Shown here piece by piece: positions 7,480 through 16,830 of a DNA stretch of 41,483 nucleotides. This stretch comes from Amniculibacterium aquaticum (lineage in GTDB: Bacteria > Bacteroidota > Bacteroidia > Flavobacteriales > Weeksellaceae): NCBI RefSeq assembly GCF_003852705.1, contig NZ_REFA01000020.1:1-41483 (forward strand), written 5' to 3'. Positions within the stretch are counted from its first letter, which is position 1. Every line of letters begins with the position of its first letter. The notes under the pieces are model-generated. The model was not told the DNA's origin. It made no database searches and saw only the letters and a program-made list of their open reading frames with translations. A program made the translations under genes and the position numbers.

Positions 7480-10400
7480 TTACATGCACTCCATTTTGAA
7501 GGACATGCTTTCGATTACTTTCAGTGTTGCTTCTACAGTATCCATGGAGGTCAGACACGGCACACCGTTTTCAACCGAAGCTCTACGGATTTGGAAACCG
7601 TCTCTCTCAGCTTGTTTTCCTTTCGTAGTCGTGTTTACCACATATTGTACTTTACCTTTTTGGATTAAATCGATGAGGCTTAGGTCTTCTTCATTGATCT
7701 TGTATCCAATTTTTGTAGGGATACCTTTTTCGGTGAAATAGTTAGCGGTACCTTCAGTAGCCCAAATTCTGAAACCAATTTCATGGAATCTCTTGGCCAA
7801 AACTGAAGCTTCTTCTTTGTGTTTATCGGCTACGGTAAACAAGATGGCACCGTGAAGTGGCATTTTTCTACCTGCACCAATCATCCCTTTGTACAACGCT
7901 TTTTCTAGAGTCGAGTCTTTACCCATTACCTCTCCTGTCGATTTCATTTCCGGGCCTAAAGTGATGTCCACTTTTGTAAGTTTGGAGAAAGAGAAAACAG
8001 GAACTTTTACAAAAACACCTTCTTTGTTTGGAGCTAAACCATTTTTGTAGCCCAAGTCGGTTAGTTTTGCTCCCAAAATGGCTTTTGTTGCCAAGTTTGC
8101 CATTGGGATTTCCGTAATTTTTGAAAGGAAAGGTACCGTTCTAGACGCTCTAGGATTCACTTCGATTACATAAACCTGACCTTCAAAAAGTACATATTGT
8201 ATGTTCATCAATCCAACGATATTCAATCCTTTTGCTAATTTTTGGGTATAATCGACTAAGGTTTCAATTTCGCTTGGACTGATGTGTTGAGGAGGATAAA
8301 CCGCGATTGAGTCTCCGGAATGTACTCCTGCTCTTTCTATATGCTCCATGATACCCGGGATAATCACCGTTTCGCCATCACAAATGGCATCCACTTCTAC
8401 TTCTTTCCCCACCATGTATTTGTCAATCAACACAGGATGCTCTGGACTTGCATCTACAGCATTTTCCATGTAATGTACCAGTTCGGCTTCGCTGTACACG
8501 ATTTCCATAGCACGACCGCCCAATACATAAGAAGGTCTCACCAAAACAGGATAACCGATTTCTGCAGCGATTGGTGTGGCTTCTTCTTTGGAGAAACATG
8601 TTTTTCCAAGCGGCTGAGGAATGTCCAATTCTTGAAGTGCTTTTTCAAATTTCTCACGGTTCTCGGCTCTGTCTAGATCTTCCAAAGAAGTTCCTAAGAT
8701 TTTCACTCCATGAGCTTCTAATTTATCGGCAAGGTTGATGGCGGTTTGACCTCCAAACTGAACGATAACACCTTTTGGTTTTTCCAGCTCGATGATGTTC
8801 ATTACATCTTCTTCAGTAAGCGGTTCGAAGTAAAGTTTATCCGAAATCGAGAAGTCTGTAGATACGGTTTCTGGGTTGTTGTTGATGATGATGGCTTCGT
8901 ACCCCATTTGTTTGATGGCCCAAACCGAGTGTACCGTTGCATAATCAAACTCTACCCCTTGTCCGATACGGATAGGTCCTGAACCTAGAACTACAATTTT
9001 TTCTTTTTCAGAAACAATGCTTTCGTTTTCGTCTTCGTAAGTTCCGTAGAAATACGGAGTTTCCGACTCGAATTCGGCTGCGCATGTGTCCACCATTTTA
9101 TAGACCGGCATTACTTTGTTTTCTTTTCTGAAATCGAAAACTTCTCTGGCAGATATTTCCCAAAGATGAGCAATGTTAACATCTGAGAAACCTAACTTTT
9201 TAGCTTGAAGAAGGACTTCAGCATTCAATTTATTGTTCTTGATGGTGGTTTCAAAGTCCACCAATTTTTTCAATTTCCAGATGAAGAATTTATCAATTTG
9301 GCTCCATTCTACAATTTGTTCCCAATCATAGCCTCTTCTAAGAGCTTCACCAATGATGAACAATCTTTCGTCGTCACAAACTTTTATTCTTCTTTCGATA
9401 TCAGCATCGGTTAGTGCTAAAGCTGCTTTAGATTTTAATCCCAAATGCTGTATGCCTACTTCTAAGGAACGAACGGCTTTCATCAAGGATTCTTCAAAGT
9501 TTCTACCGATGGCCATTACCTCTCCTGTTGCTTTCATTTGGGTTGAAAGTCGTCGGTCTGCCGTTTCGAATTTATCAAATGGGAATCTTGGAATTTTAGC
9601 AACCACATAGTCCAAAGCCGGTTCGAAACAAGCGTAAGTTCTACCGGTAACCGGGTTCATCATTTCGTCTAAGGTAAGACCAACAGCGATTTTTGCGGCT
9701 AATTTAGCAATTGGATATCCTGTTGCCTTACTTGCCAAAGCCGATGAACGGGAAACTCTTGGGTTCACCTCGATCACATAATAATTGAACGAGTGCGGAT
9801 CTAAAGCCAGCTGAACATTACAGCCACCTTCAATTCCTAAAGCACGGATTATTTTTAGAGATGCATTTCTCAGCATTTGATACTCTCTATCCGAAAGCGT
9901 TTGCGATGGCGCCACCACGATAGAATCTCCGGTGTGTACCCCAACGGCATCTACATTTTCCATGTTACAAACCACAATGGCGTTGTCGTTGGCATCACGC
10001 ATTACTTCGTATTCTATTTCTTTGTAACCTGCAATGGATTTCTCAATCAGACATTGAGTTACAGGACTGTATTTCAGTCCATTAGCTGCGATTTCTTTAA
10101 GTTCGGCTTCGGTGCTGGCAATACCACCACCAGTACCTCCCATGGTAAAAGCAGGTCTAACGATTACCGGATAACCGATGTTGTTTGCAAATTCTAAGGC
10201 ACCTTCAACGGTATTTACGATGTCGCTTTCAGGAACAGGTTCTCCCAAATCGTTCATCAAAGTACGGAAAAGATCTCTGTCTTCGGCTTGGTTAATGGCT
10301 GAAAGCTTGGTACCCAAAACTTCTACTCCACATTCTTCTAAGATGCCCGAATTCTGCAATTCAACCGCCATGTTCAGGCCGGTTTGTCCTCCCAAAGTAG

Positions 10401-10659
10401 GCAACAAAGCATCGGGTCTTTCTTTGCGAATGATGTGACTTACGAAAGGAAGTGAGATGGGTTCAATATATACTTTATCCGCAATTTCGACATCCGTCAT
10501 GATGGTTGCCGGATTGGAGTTGATAAGGATTACTCTGTAACCCTCTTCTTTAAGAGCCAAACAAGCTTGTGTCCCTGCGTAATCGAACTCTGCTGCTTGA
10601 CCAATAATAATGGGGCCACTACCTATAACTAAAATGGTTTTTATATCGTTTCTTTTCAT
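7480..10659 (-). CDS. carB: Carbamoyl-phosphate synthase, large subunit
   Basis: Makes carbamoyl phosphate from bicarbonate, ammonia (from CarA) and two ATP, for pyrimidine and arginine synthesis. The protein shows the usual internal duplication: each half begins with a GSGPI(I/R)IGQ..EFDYA motif and holds an ATP-grasp domain with VIEVNPR(V/A)SR. The C-terminal MGS-like allosteric domain ([19 protein letters not shown]) is complete. The 1059-residue length is normal. I use ATG 10659; a TTG four codons upstream is unlikely. It is the last gene of pyrB-carA-carB, 51 bases after carA. Placing car next to pyrB suggests control by pyrimidines. Confidence 0.98.
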   Translation of the reverse strand: MKRNDIKTILVIGSGPIIIGQAAEFDYAGTQACLALKEEGYRVILINSNPATIMTDVEIADKVYIEPISLPFVSHIIRKERPDALLPTLGGQTGLNMAVELQNSGILEECGVEVLGTKLSAINQAEDRDLFRTLMNDLGEPVPESDIVNTVEGALEFANNIGYPVIVRPAFTMGGTGGGIASTEAELKEIAANGLKYSPVTQCLIEKSIAGYKEIEYEVMRDANDNAIVVCNMENVDAVGVHTGDSIVVAPSQTLSDREYQMLRNASLKIIRALGIEGGCNVQLALDPHSFNYYVIEVNPRVSRSSALASKATGYPIAKLAAKIAVGLTLDEMMNPVTGRTYACFEPALDYVVAKIPRFPFDKFETADRRLSTQMKATGEVMAIGRNFEESLMKAVRSLEVGIQHLGLKSKAALALTDADIERRIKVCDDERLFIIGEALRRGYDWEQIVEWSQIDKFFIWKLKKLVDFETTIKNNKLNAEVLLQAKKLGFSDVNIAHLWEISAREVFDFRKENKVMPVYKMVDTCAAEFESETPYFYGTYEDENESIVSEKEKIVVLGSGPIRIGQGVEFDYATVHSVWAIKQMGYEAIIINNNPETVSTDFSISDKLYFEPLTEEDVMNIIELEKPKGVIVQFGGQTAINLADKLEAHGVKILGTSLEDLDRAENREKFEKALQELDIPQPLGKTCFSKEEATPIAAEIGYPVLVRPSYVLGGRAMEIVYSEAELVHYMENAVDASPEHPVLIDKYMVGKEVEVDAICDGETVIIPGIMEHIERAGVHSGDSIAVYPPQHISPSEIETLVDYTQKLAKGLNIVGLMNIQYVLFEGQVYVIEVNPRASRTVPFLSKITEIPMANLATKAILGAKLTDLGYKNGLAPNKEGVFVKVPVFSFSKLTKVDITLGPEMKSTGEVMGKDSTLEKALYKGMIGAGRKMPLHGAILFTVADKHKEEASVLAKRFHEIGFRIWATEGTANYFTEKGIPTKIGYKINEEDLSLIDLIQKGKVQYVVNTTTKGKQAERDGFQIRRASVENGVPCLTSMDTVEATLKVIESMSFKMECM

Positions 10660-10710
10660 AATTTTATACAATATTGATGTTTAACAATGGTGAAGATTAG
10701 TCCTAAATAA

Positions 10711-11793
10711 TTAGGCGTTTGCACTGTTATTTTGTTCCATTAATTCAATAAATTCATCAAACAAATAGTTGGCATCTTCAGGGCCTGGGCTGGCTTCCGG
10801 ATGGTATTGTACGGAGAAACAAGGATGGATTTTATGTTTGATACCTTCGTTGGTTCTGTCGTTCAGAGCGATGTGGGTCTCAACAAGATCCGTGTTTTTC
10901 AACGAGTCTTGATCTACAGCGTAACTGTGATTTTGAGAAGTTAAAGCCACTTTACCGGTGTTGACATCCAAAACCGGATGGTTGCCTCCTCGGTGTCCGA
11001 ATTTTAGTTTGTAGGTTTTTGCACCACAAGCCAAAGCAATCAATTGGTGGCCAAGACAGATTCCGAAAATAGGCACTTTCCCTAGAACACCTCGGATCAT
11101 TTCGTGAGCATGAGGGACATCTTGTGGGTCACCAGGACCGTTGGAAAGCATGATTCCGTCTGGGTTCATCATTAATATTTCTTCGGCTGTTGTATTGTGA
11201 GAAACCACCACGATGTCGCAATTTCTTTGAGAAAGTTCTCTGATGATTCCGAGTTTTGATCCAAAATCTACCAAAACGACTTTATGACCTCTTCCCGGAC
11301 ATGCGTATGAAGTTTTTGTAGAAACAGAAGCCACTTGGTCGGTGGCAAAATTTGTTGCTTTCAGATCTTCGATCACTAGTTTGTCATCTTCAGAAGCATC
11401 TACAATTCTCCCTTTTACAGAGCCAAAATTTCTAATGATACGGGTAAGTTTTCGGGTATCAATTCCTGAGATTCCAGACATGTTTTTCTTTTGAAAGAAT
11501 TCGTCCAGAGACATTTGGCTACGGAAATTGGATGGCAAGTCGCAAAGTTCTTTTACGATAAGTCCTTTAATTGCTGGTTCCATACATTCGTAATCGTCTC
11601 TATTGATGCCGTAATTTCCGATCAAAGGATAGGTCATGCAAACGATTTGTCCACAATAAGAAGGATCGGAAATGAGTTCCTGATATCCGGTCATCCCGGT
11701 ATTGAAAACCACTTCACCTTCTGTTTGTACATGGGCACCGAAACCTTCACCGTGGAAAACTTCGCCTGTTTCTAATATGAGTTTCTTTTTCAT
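10711..11793 (-). CDS. carA: Carbamoyl-phosphate synthase, small (glutaminase) subunit
   Basis: Hydrolyses glutamine and channels ammonia to CarB. The N-terminal CPSase domain begins KLILETGEVFHGEGFG; the class I glutamine amidotransferase domain has the nucleophile Cys in GICLGHQLIAL and the His-Glu pair in VQYHPEASPGP. The 360-residue length is normal. It lies between pyrB (67-base gap) and carB (51-base gap) on the same strand, with no promoter or terminator visible in either gap, so one transcript is likely. Confidence 0.98.
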   Translation of the reverse strand: MKKKLILETGEVFHGEGFGAHVQTEGEVVFNTGMTGYQELISDPSYCGQIVCMTYPLIGNYGINRDDYECMEPAIKGLIVKELCDLPSNFRSQMSLDEFFQKKNMSGISGIDTRKLTRIIRNFGSVKGRIVDASEDDKLVIEDLKATNFATDQVASVSTKTSYACPGRGHKVVLVDFGSKLGIIRELSQRNCDIVVVSHNTTAEEILMMNPDGIMLSNGPGDPQDVPHAHEMIRGVLGKVPIFGICLGHQLIALACGAKTYKLKFGHRGGNHPVLDVNTGKVALTSQNHSYAVDQDSLKNTDLVETHIALNDRTNEGIKHKIHPCFSVQYHPEASPGPEDANYLFDEFIELMEQNNSANA

Positions 11794-11860
11794 TTTCTTT
11801 TTATATCTTATTCAGTATAACTGTCTTTTAATAATTTAATTGCTTTGTTGGAAGAGGTTC

Positions 11861-12760
11861 TTAATACTGGTTTTCAAATTCAAAACCTTTTTCTTCTAAA
11901 GCTTTTTTTAGAATGGCCATTCTCGCATACACTCCATTTTCCATTTGTTTGAAAATTCTGGATCTTGAGCATTCTACCAATTCTGTATCAATTTCTACTC
12001 CTCTGTTGATGGGTGCAGGATGCATGATGATGGCATTGGATTTCATTTTTTGTTCTCGTTCTTTGGTTAAGCCGTATTTTCTGTGATATTCTTCTTTACT
12101 GTAAGACATCTGACTGTCGTGTCTTTCGTGTTGTATTCTTAGAAGCATCACCACATCGACTTCTTTGATTAATTCATCCAAAGGTAAAAAAGTACCGTTG
12201 ATGATTGCGCCTTCGTCAAACCACTGTTCAGGACCGGAAAAATAGACTTTAGCTCCTAATTTTCTCAGTGCTTCAGCATCGGAATTGGCTACTCTGCTGT
12301 GTTTTACATCACCGACAATGGCAATTTTCAATCCATCAAATTTACCAAATTCTTGATAAATAGTTAGCAAGTCCAACATGCATTGGCTTGGGTGGTTTCC
12401 TGTTCCATCGCCTCCATTTATGATTGCAGCTTTTACCGATTGTAAGTCTTTATAATATTCATTTTGTTTGTGACGGATCACCATAGCATGAACGCCAATG
12501 CTTTCTAAAGTTTTTACCGTATCGTATAGGGTTTCGCCTTTATTTACAGAACTGTGTTGCACATCGAAAGGTACCACTTCTAGTCCCAATTTTCTTTCGG
12601 CTACATCAAAGCTGGACTTGGTTCGGGTACTGTCTTCAAAAAACAAGTTGGCAGCAAAAACTTGACCTTTAACTTTGGCCGTTTTACCATCAGAAAATGA
12701 GATGGCATCGTTAAGGATATTTAGCAATTGTTCTCTGTTGTAGTCTGTTATTGTAATCAT
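11861..12760 (-). CDS. pyrB: Aspartate carbamoyltransferase, catalytic subunit
   Basis: Joins carbamoyl phosphate and aspartate to give carbamoyl aspartate, the committed step of UMP synthesis. The carbamoyl phosphate site is [33 protein letters not shown] and [11 protein letters not shown] are further family signatures. The 299-residue length is that of a normal catalytic chain. No pyrI regulatory chain adjoins. It is the first gene of pyrB-carA-carB and is preceded by a leader ORF plus terminator hairpin that probably attenuates the whole operon. Confidence 0.97.
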   Translation of the reverse strand: MITITDYNREQLLNILNDAISFSDGKTAKVKGQVFAANLFFEDSTRTKSSFDVAERKLGLEVVPFDVQHSSVNKGETLYDTVKTLESIGVHAMVIRHKQNEYYKDLQSVKAAIINGGDGTGNHPSQCMLDLLTIYQEFGKFDGLKIAIVGDVKHSRVANSDAEALRKLGAKVYFSGPEQWFDEGAIINGTFLPLDELIKEVDVVMLLRIQHERHDSQMSYSKEEYHRKYGLTKEREQKMKSNAIIMHPAPINRGVEIDTELVECSRSRIFKQMENGVYARMAILKKALEEKGFEFENQY

Positions 12761-12770
12761 AGCTCAAAAT

Positions 12771-12800
12771 AAAAAAAAACGAAGCCGCAATGACTTCGTT
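12771..12800 (-). terminator. Attenuator hairpin in the pyrB leader
   Basis: Read on the minus strand, AACGAAG (12800-12794) and CTTCGTT (12784-12778) form a 7-bp stem with a 9-base loop. T9 follows (12779-12771), ending 10 bases before the pyrB ATG. A terminator inside the 5' leader of the gene it precedes marks attenuation. The leader ORF stop codon overlaps the first bases of the stem, and a U-rich stretch (TATTTTATTT) directly precedes it. Confidence 0.75.
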
Positions 12801-12879
12801 AAATAAAATAAATATCGTTATGGTCGGAAAATCCGCCTATTAAATGCTCAAGTGGAAAAGTGTTTTTCAATGTATTCAT
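12799..12879 (-). CDS. Putative pyrB operon leader peptide (26 codons)
   Basis: An ATG at 12879, 6 bases after the -7 box, opens a 26-codon frame beginning MNTLKNTFPLEHL and ending HNDIYFI, with TAA at 12801-12799. The stop lies on the first two bases of the terminator stem. A ribosome that follows RNA polymerase closely would prevent the hairpin from forming. The final codons are encoded by a U-rich run that could make polymerase pause when UTP is low, as in E. coli pyrBI. The ATG is at or within a few bases of the expected transcription start, so translation may be leaderless. The frame is too short for coding statistics; function is inferred from architecture. Confidence 0.55.
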   Translation of the reverse strand: MNTLKNTFPLEHLIGGFSDHNDIYFI

Positions 12880-12885
12880 TGGGTG

Positions 12886-12893
12886 CAAAGATA
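12886..12893 (-). promoter_or_regulatory. -7 box of the pyrB-carA-carB operon
   Basis: On the minus strand TATCTTTG, a full TAnnTTTG match, about 125 bases before the pyrB ATG. The start of transcription should fall near 12880, so the transcript contains the whole leader ORF and hairpin. The -33 region is weak (TTTCA about 18 bases upstream). Confidence 0.65.
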
Positions 12894-12954
12894 CAAATTA
12901 TTTTTAAAATTGAAAGCAGTGCGCTTTATTTTATCATTTATGATTTCTTTCATA

Positions 12955-12984
12955 TTGAATTAACGCTAAATTAATATATATTTG
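12955..12984 (+). promoter_or_regulatory. Promoter of the InsA-like regulator gene
   Basis: TTG at 12955-12957, a 19-base spacer and TATATTTG at 12977-12984 match the Bacteroidota promoter; ATG 13004 follows 19 bases later. It is divergent from the pyrB promoter. Its presence argues that the downstream gene is a resident gene and not a transposon scrap. Confidence 0.7.
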
Positions 12985-13003
12985 CTAAATAAATATACTT
13001 AAT

Positions 13004-13417
13004 ATGATAAAATGCCCTAAATGCTCACAGTCAAATGTTGTTAAAAGTGGTATAATAAAGGACAAACAAAGGTTTCTGTGCAAAGACTGTACCTATTACT
13101 TTACCGTAGATAAAATGGGAAAACAGATAGATGATTACTATGTTATCAAGGCTTTGCAACTGTATTTGGAAGGATTAAGCTATAGAGAAATTGAGAGGAT
13201 TATCGGTGTCTCCCATGTTTCCATTTCATCTTGGGTGAAGAAATACAATCTTAAAAGACCTGAAATAACGAACAGCAAATCCAATTATAAAATACTGAAA
13301 AAAAGTGAATTAATAGAATATTTGCAGCAAGAAAACCAAATGAAAGGCGCAGGTTTCATCATCACAGAATTTGCGGATAAATTCATGATGATCAAATGGG
13401 AACGATTCAAAAAATAA
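13004..13417 (+). CDS. InsA-like zinc-ribbon/HTH protein, probably a domesticated IS1-type DNA-binding regulator
   Basis: A 137-residue protein resembling the DNA-binding N-terminus of IS1-type transposases (InsA). A zinc ribbon uses Cys4, Cys7, Cys26 and Cys29 (CPKC and CKDC). A helix-turn-helix follows near 54-75 (GLSYREIERIIGVSHVSISSWVKKY). The last 55 residues are Lys/Glu-rich and end MIKWERFKK. There is no DDE catalytic domain, no second insB-like frame downstream and no visible terminal repeats, so it is not a working IS. It has its own good promoter and stands in the same direction before a porin/transporter/acetate-sensing gene set. I infer a transcription regulator of that set; a dead IS fragment is the alternative. 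Confidence 0.65.
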   Translation: MIKCPKCSQSNVVKSGIIKDKQRFLCKDCTYYFTVDKMGKQIDDYYVIKALQLYLEGLSYREIERIIGVSHVSISSWVKKYNLKRPEITNSKSNYKILKKSELIEYLQQENQMKGAGFIITEFADKFMMIKWERFKK

Positions 13418-13520
13418 AATTATATATAATATTAACAAAAATATACATCATTTTTTGTTGGTTAAATTTTTAGTTACAATTTTGATTTGTTAAAAAATTC
13501 ATAACAAAACGATTTCATTT

Positions 13521-14756
13521 ATGAAAAAACTAAAAATTACTTTAGCTGCTTTTTCATTATTGTTTTCCCTAAACCAATTAAAAGCTCAGGAAAAACAAAG
13601 TGATTATAAAGTAAGCGTTTACGGTTTTGCAAGAGCAGATTATATCTTTGACAGCAGACAAACACTTTTCGCAAGAGAACAACAAGTGGATCTTTATCCT
13701 TTGGATGTTAACTTGGATGCCAACGGCTCCGACATCAATGCAACGGGATCAAGCAACTTTCTTACCGTTGTTTCCAGAGTGGGCGTAAAGGCTACAGGGC
13801 CCAATGTTTGGGGGGCAAAAACTTCTGCCGTAATCGAAGGGGATTTCTACGGAAACACCAATACCAACACCGGATTGTTCAATATCCGCCAAGCCTATGC
13901 CAATTTAGAATGGGAAAAAACCTCCTTATTGTTGGGGCAAACTTGGTATCCGGCATATGTTACCGATGTTGCACCTGGAGTCGCCAATTTCAATACAGGA
14001 AGTTTATTCAATCCGTTTGGTCGAGCTCCACAGATTCGTTTAACTCAGAAATTATCCGATAATTTTTCCTTGGATGTTGCCGCTTATAAAATGAGTACAC
14101 ACTCTGCTCCATCGGTTACAGCAAATGCCAACGAAGCTTCTTACAATTCATTAACACCGAGTTTTCACGGTAAAATCCAGTACAAAGACGCTCATGTTAC
14201 CGCCGGTGTAGGAGCAGAATATCAATCGCTAAAACCACAAATTGTATCTGCCGGATTGGTATCCGATCACAAAGTAGATTCCAACATGTTTATGGCGTAT
14301 TTTAAATATTCAGATTCCAAATTAATTGCTAAAGCCTACGGTGTTACGGGGAGTAATCTTTATCAATTTGTTATGTTGGGCGGATTTGCGGGTTATACAG
14401 AGCCTAACGGACAAGAATCTTATAAAGCAACAAAGACATCCGCTTTCTGGGCAGATTTCGCAAGCAATAACGCCAAAATTGCACCCGGACTTTTCTTTGG
14501 TTATACCAAAAACAATGGTGTAGATGCTGGATATAACAAACTATACACGCGTGGTCTAGGTACTGCAAGATCTTTAGACGATGTTTGGAGAATCTCCGGA
14601 AGGGTTGAATTCAAACAAAATAAATTTAAAATTGCCCCAGAATTAGAATACACTTCTGCAACATGGGGAGACAGCGATACAAATGCCGTAGCTGGCAACA
14701 ATAAGGCTACCGTAGCCAACTTCCGTGCACTGGTTTCTGCAGTGTATTCTTTCTAA
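13521..14756 (+). CDS. Outer-membrane porin-like beta-barrel protein
   Basis: Starts with a signal peptide (MKKLKITLAAFSLLFSLNQLKAQ, cleavage probably before EKQ). The mature part has alternating aromatic/polar beta strands (KVSVYGFARADYIFD, NLEWEKTSLLLGQTWYPAY, KFKIAPELEYTSATWG) and ends in VYSF, a C-terminal Phe typical of proteins inserted by the BAM complex. The block QTWYPAYVTDVAPG resembles DcaP-type porins. The 411-residue length fits a 16- to 18-strand barrel. It lies 113 bases before an MHS transporter gene, so the pair may carry one substrate, probably an organic acid, across both membranes. Substrate is not visible in the sequence. Confidence 0.8.
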   Translation: MKKLKITLAAFSLLFSLNQLKAQEKQSDYKVSVYGFARADYIFDSRQTLFAREQQVDLYPLDVNLDANGSDINATGSSNFLTVVSRVGVKATGPNVWGAKTSAVIEGDFYGNTNTNTGLFNIRQAYANLEWEKTSLLLGQTWYPAYVTDVAPGVANFNTGSLFNPFGRAPQIRLTQKLSDNFSLDVAAYKMSTHSAPSVTANANEASYNSLTPSFHGKIQYKDAHVTAGVGAEYQSLKPQIVSAGLVSDHKVDSNMFMAYFKYSDSKLIAKAYGVTGSNLYQFVMLGGFAGYTEPNGQESYKATKTSAFWADFASNNAKIAPGLFFGYTKNNGVDAGYNKLYTRGLGTARSLDDVWRISGRVEFKQNKFKIAPELEYTSATWGDSDTNAVAGNNKATVANFRALVSAVYSF

Positions 14757-14786
14757 TCATCATTTTGTAAATAGTAGTTTGAGTTC

Positions 14787-14807
14787 AGGCTTATTTTTAA
14801 TAAGCCT
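14787..14807. terminator. Hairpin between porin and transporter genes
   Basis: AGGCTTATT and AATAAGCCT form a perfect 9-bp stem with a TTT loop, 31 bases after the porin stop codon. No T run follows, so it may protect the porin mRNA end or be a weak terminator that sets porin and transporter at different levels. Confidence 0.5.
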
Positions 14808-14869
14808 ACTCATTCTATGCCTTACACCACCATACACACAAATCAAACAAACATTAACACTATATTATT

Positions 14870-16462
14870 ATGAATGAAAACCAAAATGCTCAATCCTTGC
14901 ACGATGCCAAGGTAGAGCAAAGAAAGAAAAACTCCACGCTTTGGAGTGTTATTACGGCCTCGTCATTGGGTACGATGATCGAGTGGTACGACTTTTACAT
15001 TTTTGGAAGTTTGGCCATAGTATTGGCGGGAAAATTTTTCCCAGCCGATAATCCAACTGCTGCATTTTTATCAACATTGGCCACCTTTGCCGCTGGTTTT
15101 GTTGTTCGTCCTTTTGGAGCGTTATTTTTCGGCCGATTGGGAGATCTTATCGGTAGAAAATATACTTTCTTAGTCACACTCCTCATCATGGGATTCTCTA
15201 CTTTTTTGATCGGATGTGTCCCATCCTACGAGACCATCGGCTTTATGGCTCCGGTTTTGGTATTGGTTCTTAGATTGTTGCAAGGGCTTGCTCTTGGTGG
15301 CGAATACGGAGGCGCTGCAACCTATGTTGCTGAATATGCCGAAGAAAACCGTCGTGGCTATTGGACTTCTTGGATTCAGACGACTGCTACCATCGGGCTT
15401 TTTGTCTCTCTAATTGTGATTTTATTGACCAAAACCTCACTTACGGCAGAAGAATTTGATGCTTGGGGTTGGAGAGTTCCGTTCTGGGTTTCTATTTTGA
15501 TGGTTGGCGTTTCTTACATCATCAGAAAAAACATGAAGGAATCTCCTCTTTTCGCTAAAGCGAAGAAAGAAGGAAAAACTTCTACCAATCCTCTTAAAGA
15601 ATCTTTTGGTAACAAATACAATTTCAAATATGTTCTTTTGGCATTGTTTGGAGCCGTTATGGGACAAGGGGTAATTTGGTACACCGGACAATTTTACGCC
15701 ATGAGCTTTATGAAAACCGTTATGAATTTGGACTCCGCTCAGGTCGATTCTTTAATGGCAATTGCCTTGTTTGTGGCAACACCTTTGTTTATCTTTTTTG
15801 GATGGCTGTCCGATAAAGTGGGCAGAAAAGCCGTTATGATGCTTGGGATGTTCCTTGCAATACTGGCATATCGACCTATTTATGATGCCATGTACACTTC
15901 GGTAAACATCAAAGAAAAATCGTTGGCTACCAACGGATTAATCCAAAAAAGAACGGCAACAGAACATAAGAAAGTCGCTGGAGACAGCTTGATCACCTTT
16001 CATACCGAGAAAACTTTTACAGACGGTACTTTGCTGAAGAAAGATTCCGTAGTGCATTGGTCTCCAAAGGGTGAAGTTCTGAAAGCCGATGGCACACCTG
16101 AAGCTGCAAAAGTAACTACTGCCATAACGGTGGAAAGTAATACCCGTTGGTATTTGGCCTTCCTGGTTTTTGTACAGGTTCTTTTTGTAACCATGGTTTA
16201 TGGACCTATCGCTGCATTTTTGGTTGAGATGTTCCCGATACGCATTCGTTATACCTCTATGTCGTTGCCGTATCATATTGGTAATGGTATTTTTGGAGGA
16301 TTGTTGCCTGCAGTTTCCACTTATTTTGTGACGACGGCCAAGGAAGCCGGAAATCCTAAATTTTATTTGGAAGGATTGTGGTATCCTATTGTTGTAGCAG
16401 CGGTTTGTCTGGTTATCGGGATGATCTATCTGGACGGTAAAGACCGAAATGTGAAGGATTAA
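14870..16462 (+). CDS. MFS transporter of the metabolite:H+ symporter (MHS) family, ProP-like
   Basis: Inner-membrane proton symporter, about 12 transmembrane segments. The first segment has MIEWYDFYIFGSLA, the signature of MHS carriers such as ProP, KgtP and ShiA, and loop 2-3 has GRLGDLIGRKYTFL. The sixth-seventh loop region shows DKVGRK again. Unlike ProP it has a polar insertion of about 75 residues at roughly 345-420, with many Thr, Lys and charged residues, between two transmembrane helices near the C-terminus; by position it probably faces the periplasm. The family moves proline, betaine, oxoglutarate, citrate, shikimate and other organic acids. Its neighbours (porin, SSS-type kinase, acetyl-CoA synthetase) suggest a carboxylate. 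The exact substrate is unknown. Confidence 0.85.
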   Translation: MNENQNAQSLHDAKVEQRKKNSTLWSVITASSLGTMIEWYDFYIFGSLAIVLAGKFFPADNPTAAFLSTLATFAAGFVVRPFGALFFGRLGDLIGRKYTFLVTLLIMGFSTFLIGCVPSYETIGFMAPVLVLVLRLLQGLALGGEYGGAATYVAEYAEENRRGYWTSWIQTTATIGLFVSLIVILLTKTSLTAEEFDAWGWRVPFWVSILMVGVSYIIRKNMKESPLFAKAKKEGKTSTNPLKESFGNKYNFKYVLLALFGAVMGQGVIWYTGQFYAMSFMKTVMNLDSAQVDSLMAIALFVATPLFIFFGWLSDKVGRKAVMMLGMFLAILAYRPIYDAMYTSVNIKEKSLATNGLIQKRTATEHKKVAGDSLITFHTEKTFTDGTLLKKDSVVHWSPKGEVLKADGTPEAAKVTTAITVESNTRWYLAFLVFVQVLFVTMVYGPIAAFLVEMFPIRIRYTSMSLPYHIGNGIFGGLLPAVSTYFVTTAKEAGNPKFYLEGLWYPIVVAAVCLVIGMIYLDGKDRNVKD

Positions 16463-16527
16463 TATTTTGAATATAAAAAGTGATCTTAATCATTAAAAAA
16501 TTATATAAATTTAAACGATAAAAAATT

Positions 16528-16755
16528 ATGGACTCTATAAAAAAAATATTAGGGATTGTATGGTTAGCTATGGCTTTGGCAGTACTTTACTACGGACTTA
16601 CCGTTTTCGGATTTCCAAAATTAGCATCCGACCATCAGGAGGATTTGGTTTTCGGGATCATCATTGTATTCATCTTATTGCCTATTGTAGTGGGCGGATT
16701 GGGTGTTTTCGGGTGGTATTCTCTGAAAGGTGAATATTCTAAGGAAAATAAATAA
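16528..16755 (+). CDS. Small two-helix membrane protein, DUF6814-like
   Basis: 75 residues with two hydrophobic helices (about 8-28 and 40-65) separated by a short polar loop (PKLASDHQED) and ending in a charged tail. I recall this as the DUF6814 type that accompanies MHS transporters in Bacteroidota, but cannot check. It follows the transporter by 65 bases on the same strand, so it may be an accessory subunit. No enzymatic motif is visible. Confidence 0.7.
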   Translation: MDSIKKILGIVWLAMALAVLYYGLTVFGFPKLASDHQEDLVFGIIIVFILLPIVVGGLGVFGWYSLKGEYSKENK

Positions 16756-16770
16756 GTGAAAATTTATCTT

Positions 16771-16808
16771 GGAGGCCGATTCTTTCGGATGAAGCCTCCT
16801 TGATTTTT
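16771..16808 (+). terminator. Terminator after the DUF6814-like gene
   Basis: GGAGGC (16771-16776) pairs with GCCTCC (16794-16799), with an inner CCGA/TCGG stem; TTGATTTTTGA follows. It probably ends the porin-transporter transcript before the kinase genes. Confidence 0.6.
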
Positions 16809-16830
16809 GATAAAATAGGAATGTATCTCT

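Noticed and set aside
12771-12800. The hairpin before pyrB as a terminator of some gene reading toward it
   Set aside because: The T run is on the minus strand, and no gene lies upstream on that strand within the leader; the plus-strand gene at 13004 starts later and runs away from it.
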